Assembly: GCF_018614095.1 (NCBI RefSeq)
Contig: NZ_JAGGOY010000005.1
Coordinates: 34,131-98,130 of the forward strand
DNA: 64,000 nucleotides
Origin: Streptomyces sp. ISL-87
Lineage (GTDB): Bacteria; Actinomycetota; Actinomycetes; Streptomycetales; Streptomycetaceae
Direction of reading: 5' to 3'
Made by a program: the position numbers and the translations under genes. The notes below the pieces were generated by a model. It worked only from the letters and a program-made list of their open reading frames with translations, had not been told where the DNA came from and made no database searches. This document shows positions 16,637 to 24,784 of this stretch, one piece after another (positions within the stretch are counted from its first letter, which is position 1; the number at the start of each line of letters is the position of its first letter).

Positions 16637-18037
16637 TCACGTCATCCAGCGGTCGGGCCGGGCCGCGGCGCGCGAGGTGCGCGAGCGGGCCGCCTGCGCG
16701 TGCAGGAGCTCGCCCGCCTCGGCCGTCGCCCGGAGGCGGGCCGTGACCGTGCCGTTCGCGCCGGTGTCCACACAGAGGTCGGCGACCCCGCGGGCGCGCT
16801 CCCAGGGGCCCTGTGTGAGGCGGACGCTCTGCACCTTGGCGTGCGGGACGATCTCCGTACGGCGGCACAGGAGGCCGTGCCGGGCGGCGAACACGTCCGC
16901 CGAGACGGCCATGGCGTAGCCCTTCCACCACACCGGGACCACCCACCGCGCGCCCCGGGGGGCCGGGGTGAAGTCCAGGGCCGCCAGGTCCACACCGGGC
17001 AGGACGCGGGCGATCACGGCGTACGCCGCGTCCCGCGCGGCCACCGGGACCAGGACCCCGTTCTTCGAGCCCGCCACCGCCAGCTCCACCCGGACCCAGT
17101 CCCGCCGCCGCCACAGCAGCGGCTCCACGATCCGTACGCTCTGCACCCGCCCCGGCGGCACCGTCTCGTGGGCCCGGTCCAGCAGTCCGTGGTCCAGTCG
17201 CAGCCCGTCCGGCGACTCGGCGACCGTCCAGTCGTACTCGGTGAGGAAGCGGCCCCCGGTGCCCGACCAGACCCCGCCGAGGATCGGCAGCAGGATGGCG
17301 AGGGTCGCCCAGGGGCTCTCGCTGAACCACCACACGGCCACGGGGGCGGCCAGCCCGCCGGCCAGCGCTGCCCAGGCGGCCAGGGTGAGCACCAGCGACA
17401 TCACCAGGTCGCGCGGCCGCAGCCGCAGCAGCTCCCGCTCCGGGGCCTCGCCGACCGCAACCGCCTCCGCCGGGGTGAAGCCCGCCGCCCTGGCCAGCAG
17501 CTCGGCGCGCAGCGCCACGGCCTCCTTCTCGCCGAGGAACGCCAGTTCGTCCTTGTCCTCGGTGCCGATCACGTCGAGCCGCAGTTTCGCGACCCCGGCC
17601 AGCCGGGCCAGCAGCGGCCGGGTGACGTCCACCGCCTGGATCCGGTCGAGCCGGATGTGCGCGGTGCGCCGGAACAGCAGCCCGGAACGGATGCGCAGCT
17701 CGGTGTCGGTCACGGAGTATTGGGTGAACCACCAGCTCAGGAACCCGTACAGGCCGAACACCACGACCAGGCCGGCCATCGCCAGTGCCCGCAGGACTGT
17801 GGACAGGTCGGCTATCCGCTCCGCGATGTTCTCGCCCTGCTGGGCGATCACGCCGACGGTCGCGGCGATCGGTACCCAGGCGCGGCGCAGCGGGGTGAGG
17901 AAGTGCAGCCTGCGCTCGGCGGCGGCCGGCCCGGGCACCACTGGCCCGGCCGCCACGCCCTCGGCGACGACTGGCCCGACCGCCACGACCTCGGCGGGGG
18001 GTACGGCCGCCACCCCCTCGGCGGACTCCCCGCTCAC
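16637..18037 (-). CDS. Bacterial PH-domain membrane protein, YdbT-like
   Basis: The 466-residue protein has an acidic/alanine-rich lead of about 45 residues, then a pattern of paired membrane helices (about 85-105 and 205-250) each followed by a bPH2 domain; three PH segments are visible, with RSGLLFRRTAHIRLDRIQAVDV, GLLDRAHETVPPGRVQSVRI and GLLCRRTEIVPHAKVQSVRL. This is the YdbT/COG3428 architecture, usually found next to YdbS. In Bacillus the YdbST pair has been linked to resistance to some membrane-active bacteriocins. Its GTG overlaps the stop of the YdbS-like gene (GTGA), so the two are coupled. Confidence 0.88.
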   Translation of the reverse strand: MSGESAEGVAAVPPAEVVAVGPVVAEGVAAGPVVPGPAAAERRLHFLTPLRRAWVPIAATVGVIAQQGENIAERIADLSTVLRALAMAGLVVVFGLYGFLSWWFTQYSVTDTELRIRSGLLFRRTAHIRLDRIQAVDVTRPLLARLAGVAKLRLDVIGTEDKDELAFLGEKEAVALRAELLARAAGFTPAEAVAVGEAPERELLRLRPRDLVMSLVLTLAAWAALAGGLAAPVAVWWFSESPWATLAILLPILGGVWSGTGGRFLTEYDWTVAESPDGLRLDHGLLDRAHETVPPGRVQSVRIVEPLLWRRRDWVRVELAVAGSKNGVLVPVAARDAAYAVIARVLPGVDLAALDFTPAPRGARWVVPVWWKGYAMAVSADVFAARHGLLCRRTEIVPHAKVQSVRLTQGPWERARGVADLCVDTGANGTVTARLRATAEAGELLHAQAARSRTSRAAARPDRWMT

Positions 18038-18525
18038 AGGCCCGCCGACCTTGCCTCGCCCAGCTCCGTCAGCCGGTCGCGCAGCCGCTCCGCCTCGGCC
18101 GGCGCCAGGCCCGGGATCGTCGCGTCCGTGGCCGCGGCCGCCGTGTGCAGCTGGACGGTGGCCAGCCCGAACCGCCGCTCCAGCGGGCCCGAGGTCACCT
18201 CCACCAGCTGCATCCGCCCGTACGGGACCACGGTCTCCTCCCGCCACAGCACCCCGCGGCTGATCAGCAGGTCGTCCGCGCGCTCGGCGTACCGCCAGGA
18301 CCGCCAGTTCCGGCCGAGCACCACCCAGCCCCAGGCGAGCACCGCGAGCCAGAAAGCCCCGGAGGCCGCCCACACCGGGCCGGCCGTGAGCCCCGTCACG
18401 ACACCCGTCACGACCGTGAGGAGGGTCATCCAGATCGCCAGCACCAGCCGCCGCAGAGCGAGCAGCGCGGCCTGGAGCCCCACCCACTCGGGCCGGCTCG
18501 TCTCACCCGTTGTCCCGGTTTCCAT
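18034..18525 (-). CDS. PH-domain membrane protein, YdbS-like
   Basis: This 163-residue protein has two membrane helices (about residues 30-80) and a C-terminal bPH2 domain ([26 protein letters not shown]). It is the small partner of the YdbT-like protein and precedes it with a four-base overlap. Its ATG 18525 is six bases from a -10-like TAGTGT on the minus strand (18532-18537), without a ribosome site, suggesting a leaderless mRNA. That -10 abuts the palindromic element at 18538, so the promoter's upstream half lies within the element. Confidence 0.88.
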   Translation of the reverse strand: METGTTGETSRPEWVGLQAALLALRRLVLAIWMTLLTVVTGVVTGLTAGPVWAASGAFWLAVLAWGWVVLGRNWRSWRYAERADDLLISRGVLWREETVVPYGRMQLVEVTSGPLERRFGLATVQLHTAAAATDATIPGLAPAEAERLRDRLTELGEARSAGL

Positions 18526-18537
18526 CCCCCCACACTA

Positions 18538-18699
18538 GGGGGGTGGCTTGTCGATCGGGCCGGGCTCGCGGCGCCTGGCACGCACGCTCGCCGCGTTGTC
18601 GTCGGTCGCCGACGCTCCGCGTCGACTCCCTCCTCCGCCTTGCGATCGCACGCACCAGACGCCGCTCCCTGATCCGGCCCGATCGACAAGCCACCCCCT
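18538..18699. mobile_element. MITE-like palindromic element, about 160 bp
   Basis: Two perfect 25-base inverted arms lie at 18539-18563 and 18674-18698 (each containing GGCTTGTCGATCGGGCCGG), separated by 110 bases with no gene. I recognise the interior (GCCTGGCACGCACGCTCGCC... CTCCGCGTCGACTCCCTCC) from memory as resembling a repeat that recurs in Streptomyces genomes, where spurious Arg-rich ORFs are often annotated over it. No target duplication is obvious. It fills almost the whole 194-base space between the divergent YdbS-like and NuoD-like genes. Confidence 0.7.
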
Positions 18700-18719
18700 G
18701 CGGCTGCGAGAATGCAGGC

Positions 18720-19862
18720 ATGACGGAGACCACGGTCGGCATCGGCGGAGCGGCGGAGAGCACCGACATGGTGCTCAACATCGGACCCCAGCACCCTTCC
18801 ACGCACGGCGTGCTGCGCCTGCGGCTCGTCCTGGACGGCGAGCGGATCGCCAGCGCCGAGCCGGTGGTCGGCTATATGCACCGCGGGGCCGAGAAGCTCT
18901 TCGAGGCCCGTGACTACCGGCAGATCGTGATGCTCGCGAACCGCCACGACTGGCTGTCCGCGTTCTCCAACGAGCTCGGCGTGGTCATGGCGGTCGAGCG
19001 GATGCTCGGCATGGAGGTCCCCGAGCGGGCCGTGTGGATGCGGACCCTGCTCGCCGAGCTGAACCGGGTGCTGAACCACCTGATGTTCCTCGGGTCCTAC
19101 CCCCTGGAGCTGGGCGGGATCACGCCGATCTTCCACGCCTTCCGCGAGCGCGAGGAGCTCCAGGCCGTCATGGAGGAGATCTCCGGCGGCCGTATGCACT
19201 ACATGTTCAACCGGGTCGGCGGCCTCAAGGAGGACCTCCCGGCCGGCTGGCTCGGCCGGGCCCGCGCCGCGATCGCCGACGTCAACACGCGCATGGACGT
19301 GTACGACAAGCTGGTCCACGGGAACGAGATCTTCCGCGGCCGCACCCGCGGGGTGGGCGTGCTGTCCGCCGAGGCGGTGCACGCGTACGGAGTCTCCGGC
19401 CCGATCGCCCGCGCCTCCGGCGTCGACTTCGACCTGCGCCGCGACGAGCCGTACCTGGCCTACGGCGAGCTCCAGGACGTCCTCAAGGTGGTCACCCGCA
19501 CCGAGGGCGACTGCCTGGCCCGTTTCGAATGCCTGCTGGACCAGACCCACAACTCCCTCGACCTCGCGGTGGCCTGCCTGGACCGGATGGCCGAGCTGCC
19601 GCCCGGGCCGGTCAACCAGCGCCTGCCGAAGGTGCTGAAGGCGCCCGAGGGGGCCACGTACGCCTGGACCGAGAACCCCCTCGGCATCAACGGCTACTAC
19701 CTGGTGTCCAAGGGCGAGAAGACCCCGTACCGGCTGAAGCTGCGCTCGGCCTCCTACAACAACATCCAGGCGCTGGCGGTGCTGCTGCCCGGCCAGCTGG
19801 TCGCGGACATGGTGGCGATCCTGGGCTCGCTGTTCTTCGTGGTCGGGGACATCGACAAGTAA
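18720..19862 (+). CDS. Orphan NuoD paralogue (complex I 49-kDa subunit family)
   Basis: The 380-residue protein is clearly NuoD-like: [22 protein letters not shown] (residues about 20-40), [61 protein letters not shown] and the C-terminal [20 protein letters not shown]. It is shorter than a canonical NuoD and stands alone, with no other nuo gene in the window. Where canonical NuoD has a DY motif contributing a quinone-site tyrosine, this protein has DW (NRHDWLSAF). A role as an alternative subunit or separate hydrogenase-like protein is possible. ATG 18720 follows a -10-like GAGAAT by six bases. Confidence 0.9.
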   Translation: MTETTVGIGGAAESTDMVLNIGPQHPSTHGVLRLRLVLDGERIASAEPVVGYMHRGAEKLFEARDYRQIVMLANRHDWLSAFSNELGVVMAVERMLGMEVPERAVWMRTLLAELNRVLNHLMFLGSYPLELGGITPIFHAFREREELQAVMEEISGGRMHYMFNRVGGLKEDLPAGWLGRARAAIADVNTRMDVYDKLVHGNEIFRGRTRGVGVLSAEAVHAYGVSGPIARASGVDFDLRRDEPYLAYGELQDVLKVVTRTEGDCLARFECLLDQTHNSLDLAVACLDRMAELPPGPVNQRLPKVLKAPEGATYAWTENPLGINGYYLVSKGEKTPYRLKLRSASYNNIQALAVLLPGQLVADMVAILGSLFFVVGDIDK

Positions 19863-19909
19863 GCGTGCGGCACGAGCCGTCCGAGGCCGGGGCGCCCTAG
19901 GGTTCGGGG

Positions 19910-20767
19910 ATGACCACTGGCATATTCGCCGGCTATCTGCGGCGACTCGGCATCACCGAACCGGACGCCCCTTCGGCCGAGGGGCTGTTCGCGCTCCAGC
20001 GGGCGCACCTTGAGCGCGTCCCGTACGAGAACCTCGACATCCAGCTGGGGCGGCCGCCCGGCATCGACCCCGAGGTGTCGGTACGCCGGCTCGCGGCGGG
20101 GCGCGGCGGGTACTGCTACCACCTCAACGGCGCCTTCGCCCTGCTCCTGGGCGCCCTCGGATACGAGGTGACCCGGCACGTCGGCGGCGTCCACAGCGCG
20201 GCAGAGCGGGACCGGCGCGATGTCAACGGCGACCACCTCGCGCTGACCGTCCGGGTCGGCGGTCAGGCGTACTTCGTCGACGCCGGGCTGGGAGACGGGC
20301 CGCACGAGCCGCTGCCGCTGCGCGCCGGAACGTACCCCCGGGGCGGTTCCACGTACCGGATGGAGGAGTTGGCGGGGGCCGAGCCCGGCTGGACGTACAT
20401 CAACGACGACGGGTCCGCCCCGGTGATGAACTTCCACTCCGCCCCGGCCGGCCCGGCCGCCGAGGCCGTGTTCGCGCGCGAGCACAGCCGGATGTCCACC
20501 GCCGAGGACTCCGGCTTCGTACGGACCTTCGCGGTGATGCGGCGCGACGCGGAGGGCATTGACGTGCTGCGGGGCCGGGTACTGAGCCGGATCGACCCGG
20601 TGAAGGGGACCGGCGAGCGGGAACTGGCCACGCCCGGGGAGTTCTTCGAGGTCCTCGAGGGCGTCTTCGGGCGCCGGCTCGACGATGTGACTCCGGCGGA
20701 CCGGGCGGCGCTGTGGGCCCGGGTGGGCCGGGCGCACGAGGCGTGGCTGGCCTCCCGGACGGACTGA
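19910..20767 (+). CDS. nat: Arylamine N-acetyltransferase
   Basis: NAT transfers an acetyl group from acetyl-CoA to arylamines and hydrazines. The 285-residue protein carries the cysteine-protease-like triad Cys69 (GRGGYCYHLN), His109 (NGDHLAL) and Asp124 (YFVDAGLGD), plus the family's opening VPYENLDIQLG. In actinomycetes NAT relatives can act on xenobiotics or in amide synthases of natural products; the context here does not indicate a biosynthetic cluster. The ATG at 19910 lies six bases after TAGGGT (19898-19903), consistent with a leaderless mRNA. Confidence 0.93.
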   Translation: MTTGIFAGYLRRLGITEPDAPSAEGLFALQRAHLERVPYENLDIQLGRPPGIDPEVSVRRLAAGRGGYCYHLNGAFALLLGALGYEVTRHVGGVHSAAERDRRDVNGDHLALTVRVGGQAYFVDAGLGDGPHEPLPLRAGTYPRGGSTYRMEELAGAEPGWTYINDDGSAPVMNFHSAPAGPAAEAVFAREHSRMSTAEDSGFVRTFAVMRRDAEGIDVLRGRVLSRIDPVKGTGERELATPGEFFEVLEGVFGRRLDDVTPADRAALWARVGRAHEAWLASRTD

Positions 20768-20796
20768 TGTCGGTGCGGCAGGGCAGACTTGGGGGC

Positions 20797-21012
20797 ATGT
20801 CCCACTCCCCCAGACGGGCCTGCCCCTCCTGCGGCCGCGACTGCGCCGTGACCGGCGGCCGGATCGCCCGCCACGACCCTCCCGCCGGCCGGGGGCGCGG
20901 AGACCTGGTCTCCTGCCCCGGGTCCCGGGCCCGGGTGGTGCTCGGCGCCTCGGCGCCGACGCTGGACGGCTTCGTACTGCCGCCGCATCCCGGGCAACTG
21001 CCGTTGTTCTAG
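20797..21012 (+). CDS. Small zinc-ribbon-like protein
   Basis: This 71-residue protein (MSHSPRRACPSCGRDCAVTGG...) has CPSCGRDC near residues 9-16 and a further cysteine in VSCPGSR (about 40), a pattern that could bind zinc, although the second pair is incomplete. The C-terminus is Leu/Pro-rich. ATG 20797 is called (CAGACT seven bases upstream); an in-frame ATG at 20767 overlapping the NAT stop is an alternative that would couple it to nat. Function unknown. Confidence 0.6.
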   Translation: MSHSPRRACPSCGRDCAVTGGRIARHDPPAGRGRGDLVSCPGSRARVVLGASAPTLDGFVLPPHPGQLPLF

Positions 21013-21030
21013 CGGGCCGCAGGCGCTGCG

Positions 21031-22077
21031 CTAGGAGATGGCCGTGCGGAGCTGGGCCACGTCGATCGGCTCGGTCTCGTCGTGGGCCGTCAGGTCGATG
21101 ACCTGGCCCACGGCGCGGTGTTCCGGGGTGGCCGGCTTGAACTCCGGCTCAGCGGGGCTCTGTGCGGACTCCGCCTTGTGGACGGCGAGGACCTCCGCGC
21201 CCACCACGTCGGCCAGGTCCTCGTTCTGGACGGCCTCGATGACCGCGCGGGCCTGCGCCGCGGTCTTGGTGCCGAAGAAGTCGAAGCCGCCCTCGACACG
21301 GGACGCCCGCCGCTGGGCGGAGTACGGGGCCACCGCCGCGGCCGGCCGGCGCGCCAGCCCCGCGGCCGCCCCGCCCGTGGCCGCCCCGCCCGCAGCCGTC
21401 GAGCCCGTGGCCGCGGCCGCCGGCGGGGCGGCGAGCGCGGGGCGGGTGTGCGACTCGACGGCGCGCGGCGCCTGCGGGTCCACCGTCGTCTTGCGGACCA
21501 GTGCCCCCAGGGCCGCGTGAGCCCGGGCATAGCCGACCGAGGTCGGGGCTCCGGCCGAGGTGCGCTCCTCGGAGACCGCCGGGAGTTCCTTCGCCGGGGC
21601 GGCCGGGGTGGCCGGGCCCGCGGAGGCCTCGATGGCCAGCAGTCGGCGGCCCTCCAGGGCGCTCGCCCGCTCGGTCTCGGCGGTCGCGTACCGGCGCAGC
21701 AGCGCGGCGTGCTCGCCGCGCAGGCCCGCCAGTTCGACCCGCTTGGCGCGCAGCTTGGCGTCGAGCCGGCCGCGCAGCACCCGGGCCTCTTCGAGGTCGG
21801 ATTCGAGCTCGGCTATTCGCTCGTCCGTCCTCCACTCGTCCTTGACCCGCTCGCGCGCCATCTCGGCGACCCGGCGGCCGGCCGCCCGGTCCCAGGAGCG
21901 CATGACGACCGCGCCGGCCACGCCCGCGGCGGCCGTGACGGCCACGAGCAGCCGCAGCGGCATGGGTTCCGCCAGCAGCCAGGCCACCCCGGCACTGGTG
22001 ACGGAAACACCGGCGACGACTGTCGGCGTGAGCAGTCGGTGCAGGGGTTCTGGATTGCGGTGGCGTCCACGGGGCAT
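21031..22077 (-). CDS. Membrane-anchored coiled-coil protein of unknown function
   Basis: This 348-residue protein has two short hydrophobic helices near the N-terminus (about residues 20-60), a basic/acidic coiled coil (about 70-140, RVAEMARERVKDEW... ELESDLEEARVLRGRLDAK), a long Ala/Pro/Gly-rich linker (about 165-250) and a conserved-looking C-terminal segment (GGFDFFGTKTAAQARAVIEAVQNEDLADVVG) ahead of an acidic tail. The start ATG 22077 is seven bases from TAAATT, a good -10, with no ribosome site. No family is recognised. Confidence 0.75.
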   Translation of the reverse strand: MPRGRHRNPEPLHRLLTPTVVAGVSVTSAGVAWLLAEPMPLRLLVAVTAAAGVAGAVVMRSWDRAAGRRVAEMARERVKDEWRTDERIAELESDLEEARVLRGRLDAKLRAKRVELAGLRGEHAALLRRYATAETERASALEGRRLLAIEASAGPATPAAPAKELPAVSEERTSAGAPTSVGYARAHAALGALVRKTTVDPQAPRAVESHTRPALAAPPAAAATGSTAAGGAATGGAAAGLARRPAAAVAPYSAQRRASRVEGGFDFFGTKTAAQARAVIEAVQNEDLADVVGAEVLAVHKAESAQSPAEPEFKPATPEHRAVGQVIDLTAHDETEPIDVAQLRTAIS

Positions 22078-22110
22078 GGCCTGAAATTTACAGGGCGTGG
22101 ACGCGGAGTG

Positions 22111-22148
22111 GGGTAACTGCCCGGCAATCTGTGGCCGGGCAGTTACCC
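22111..22148 (-). terminator. Terminator of the osmoprotectant transporter operon
   Basis: GGGTAACTGCCCGGC (22111-22125) and its exact reverse complement (22134-22148) form a perfect 15-bp stem with an 8-base loop, about 50 bases past the stop of the substrate-binding protein gene and just upstream of the next minus-strand gene. This is the strongest perfect hairpin in the window. Confidence 0.85.
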
Positions 22149-22196
22149 GTCATTTCTCCACCAAGTGTGTGACTGCTCCTTCGTCAGTTACTTCTT

Positions 22197-23180
22197 CTAC
22201 TTCTTCAGCAGGCCCTTGGACTCCAGGTAGGCCTTCGCGACATCCGCCGGCTTCGCGCGCTCCGCGTCCACCTTGCGGTTGAGGTCGATCAGATCGGCCG
22301 TCGTGAGGGCCTTGGTGAGCTTGTCGAGGGCGGCCGCGATCTCCGGGGCGCCCGCGTCCTTGGCATTGACGACCGGCAGTACGTTGTCGGCGTTCTGGAG
22401 CTTCTTGTCGTCCTCCAGCAGGACCAGCCCGAAGCTGTCGAGGGTGGCGTCGGTGGTCGTGGTCAGCACCAGCTGGTCCACTCCGTCCTTGACCGCCTGC
22501 TTGGACTGCGGGGTGCCGACGCCCTTGGGGTCAATACCGGAAACATCGATTCCGTATGTGGTCTTCAGCCCCGGCGCGCAGAACGGGCGGACGGCGCATT
22601 CGTCACCGGCCGCGATCTTCACCTTCAATCCGGACTTGCCGAGGTCGGAAAGCGTCTTCAGGTTGTTCTTCTGGGCGAATTCCTTGCTGACCGCGAAGGC
22701 GTTCTGGTCGACCGCCGAACCCGCCGGCAGCGCCTTCAGGCCGAGCGGGGCCGCCAGCTTGTCCAGCGCCGCCACCGTCGCCGCCACATCGCTCGACGCG
22801 ACCGGCTTGTCCTGCGGCGCCTTCGGACCGTTCACCTTGGCGTTGAGGAACTCCGCGAGCGTGGCCGCGTACTCCGGGACGATGTCGATCTCGCCCTTCT
22901 CCAGGGAGGGCTCGTACAGCTCGCGGTTGTTGACCGTCGTGATCGAGGTGCCGTAGCCGGCGTCCTTGAGCACCTGCGCGTACAGCTCCGCCAGCACGTT
23001 GGACTCGGTGAAGCCGGCCGCGCCGATCACGAGCTTGCCCTTGCCGCCCTCGGCGGCCCCGGAGGAGGAGGAGCCGCCGTCCTTGGACTTCTCCAGGCTG
23101 TCGCCGCCGCACGCGGTGAGCGAAACGGTCAGGGCCACCGCACCCAGTGCCGCGCCGAAGACGCGCGTGGACTTGCTCAT
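22197..23180 (-). CDS. Glycine betaine/choline-type ABC transporter substrate-binding lipoprotein
   Basis: The 327-residue protein has a lipoprotein signal (ALTVSLTACGG, lipobox Cys at about residue 24) followed by an OpuAC/OsmX-type binding domain: LVIGAAGFTESNVLAELYAQVL, VNNRELYEPSLEKGEIDIVPEYAA and VLPVVNAKDAGAPEIAAALDKL. Such proteins capture quaternary ammonium osmoprotectants outside the membrane for delivery to the permeases. It is the last gene of the three-gene minus-strand operon; an ATPase gene is divergent. The ligand itself (betaine, choline, carnitine or ectoine) cannot be read. Confidence 0.9.
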   Translation of the reverse strand: MSKSTRVFGAALGAVALTVSLTACGGDSLEKSKDGGSSSSGAAEGGKGKLVIGAAGFTESNVLAELYAQVLKDAGYGTSITTVNNRELYEPSLEKGEIDIVPEYAATLAEFLNAKVNGPKAPQDKPVASSDVAATVAALDKLAAPLGLKALPAGSAVDQNAFAVSKEFAQKNNLKTLSDLGKSGLKVKIAAGDECAVRPFCAPGLKTTYGIDVSGIDPKGVGTPQSKQAVKDGVDQLVLTTTTDATLDSFGLVLLEDDKKLQNADNVLPVVNAKDAGAPEIAAALDKLTKALTTADLIDLNRKVDAERAKPADVAKAYLESKGLLKK

Positions 23181-23240
23181 GGTTACTCCTTCAAGCGAGG
23201 AAAAGGCGACGAGAACAACGGAACGACAGGGGAGGCGGGC

Positions 23241-23912
23241 TCAGCGCGCCGCCGTCGGGCGCCGCAGCAGCAGGCGGTCGCCCGCCACCAGCACGCCCTC
23301 CACCACCAGGGCCAGCAGCGCCACCAACAGGGCGCCAGCGACGACCTGCGCGGTGTTGTACGTGTTGAAGCCGGCGGTGATGATCCGGCCCAGGCCGCCC
23401 TGGCCGACCATCGCCGCGATCGTGGCCGTGGCGATGACCTGGACCGCGCCCGAGCGCAGCCCCGTCATCACCAGACCCCGCGCGAGCGGCAGCTCGACCC
23501 GGAGGAACAGCTGCCCGCCGGACATGCCCATGCCCCGGGCCGCCTCGACCACCGAGCGGTCCACCTCGCGCATGCCCACGTACGCGTTGGTCAGCAGCGG
23601 CGGTATGGCGAACAGCACCAGCGCGACGATGGTGGGCAGATAGCCGGCGCTGCGCAGCGGCGAGACCATGAACAGCGCCAGCACCGCGAAGACGGGCACC
23701 GCCCGGCCGATGTTGGACACGTTCACGGCGAGGGCCCCGCCCTTGCCGATGTGGCCGAGCCACAGCCCGACCGGCAGCGCCACGGCGCAGGCGACCGCCA
23801 GGGCGATCCCGCTGACGTAGACGTGCTCGCCGAGCCGGTGCCAGACACCGCTCTCCCCGGACCAGTTGGCGCCGTTCGCCAGCCAGTCCCAGGCCTCGCC
23901 CAGTACGCCCAT
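23241..23912 (-). CDS. Osmoprotectant ABC transporter permease
   Basis: This 223-residue permease has six predicted membrane helices and the EAA loop VVEAARGMGMSGGQLFLRVELPLA that contacts the ATPase. It is related to OpuCB/OpuCD. ATG 23912 lies five bases after the stop of the upstream permease gene, so the two are co-translated. The N-terminal extension before the first helix (AWDWLANGANWSGESGVWHRL) is typical for the betaine family. Confidence 0.9.
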   Translation of the reverse strand: MGVLGEAWDWLANGANWSGESGVWHRLGEHVYVSGIALAVACAVALPVGLWLGHIGKGGALAVNVSNIGRAVPVFAVLALFMVSPLRSAGYLPTIVALVLFAIPPLLTNAYVGMREVDRSVVEAARGMGMSGGQLFLRVELPLARGLVMTGLRSGAVQVIATATIAAMVGQGGLGRIITAGFNTYNTAQVVAGALLVALLALVVEGVLVAGDRLLLRRPTAAR

Positions 23913-23917
23913 CGCCC

Positions 23918-24652
23918 TCAGACCCCCTTCGTCGAAGCCGAAACCGAAGCGGACTCCGAGGCCGATACCGGAGCCGAGGCGGCACGGGTCGCCCGCGTCC
24001 ACGGCGTGAGCAGCCGCTCCACGCCGAGCAGCAGCAGGTCCGCCACCAGCGCGAGCAGCACGCACAGCACCGAGGCGGTGAGCACCTGGGCCTTGAAGGA
24101 GCTGTTCACTGCCGGGGCGATGAGGTTGCCGAGACCGCCCTTGCCCACGATGGAGCCGACGGTGGTCAGGGCGACCGTGGAGACGGTGGCGATCCGGACC
24201 CCGGCGAGCACCGCGGGGAGTGCCAGGGGCAGTTCGACCTGCCACAGCAGCCGCCGCGGCCCGTATCCCATCCCGCGCGCGGCTTCCCGTACCTCCTCGG
24301 GGACGGCTTCCAGGCCGGCCAGCACATTGCGGACCAGGATGGTCAGCGAATACAGCACCAGCCCGGTCACCACGAGGGACGCCGACAGGCCGAAGACCGG
24401 GAGCAGCAGGGAGAACATGGCGAGCGAGGGGATCGTGTAGAGCAGGGTGGTCAGGCCCAGCACGGGGGCCGCCCAGCGGCGGCCGCGGCGGGCCAGCAGG
24501 GCGAGCGGCACGGACAGGGCGAGGCCGATCAGCACCGACACGCCCGTGATCCACACGTGCTCGACCGTGGCATCGGTGAGCTCCTGGGAGCGGGAGGTGA
24601 CGTACTCCCAGCAGATCCAGTCGTTCGCCACCAGGCAGTTCTGCCCTGCCAT
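23918..24652 (-). CDS. Osmoprotectant ABC transporter permease
   Basis: This 244-residue permease is the partner of the following one: six membrane helices and the EAA motif EEVREAARGMGYGPRRLLWQVELPLALP. The C-terminus is a Ser/Ala-rich tail (APVSASESASVSASTKGV) beyond the last helix. It is the first gene of the operon; ATG 24652 opens the 132-base region shared with the divergent ATPase gene, which must contain promoters for both directions. I could not pick a convincing -35/-10 pair. Confidence 0.9.
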   Translation of the reverse strand: MAGQNCLVANDWICWEYVTSRSQELTDATVEHVWITGVSVLIGLALSVPLALLARRGRRWAAPVLGLTTLLYTIPSLAMFSLLLPVFGLSASLVVTGLVLYSLTILVRNVLAGLEAVPEEVREAARGMGYGPRRLLWQVELPLALPAVLAGVRIATVSTVALTTVGSIVGKGGLGNLIAPAVNSSFKAQVLTASVLCVLLALVADLLLLGVERLLTPWTRATRAASAPVSASESASVSASTKGV

Positions 24653-24784
24653 GTCCCTCACCCCCTCGTCACCGCACGCACAGGAGCGACCATAACCCCC
24701 GGTACCGACAATGGCCGGAATCCTTCGCAGCGGAGCAACACTCCCTTTACAAGAGGAACGTGCCGGTAGGGAAGGATGGGGTGC

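Noticed and set aside
18503..18802. Arg-rich frames crossing the palindromic element
   Set aside because: They are produced by the repeat sequence and overlap real gene starts; similar spurious frames are known over such elements.
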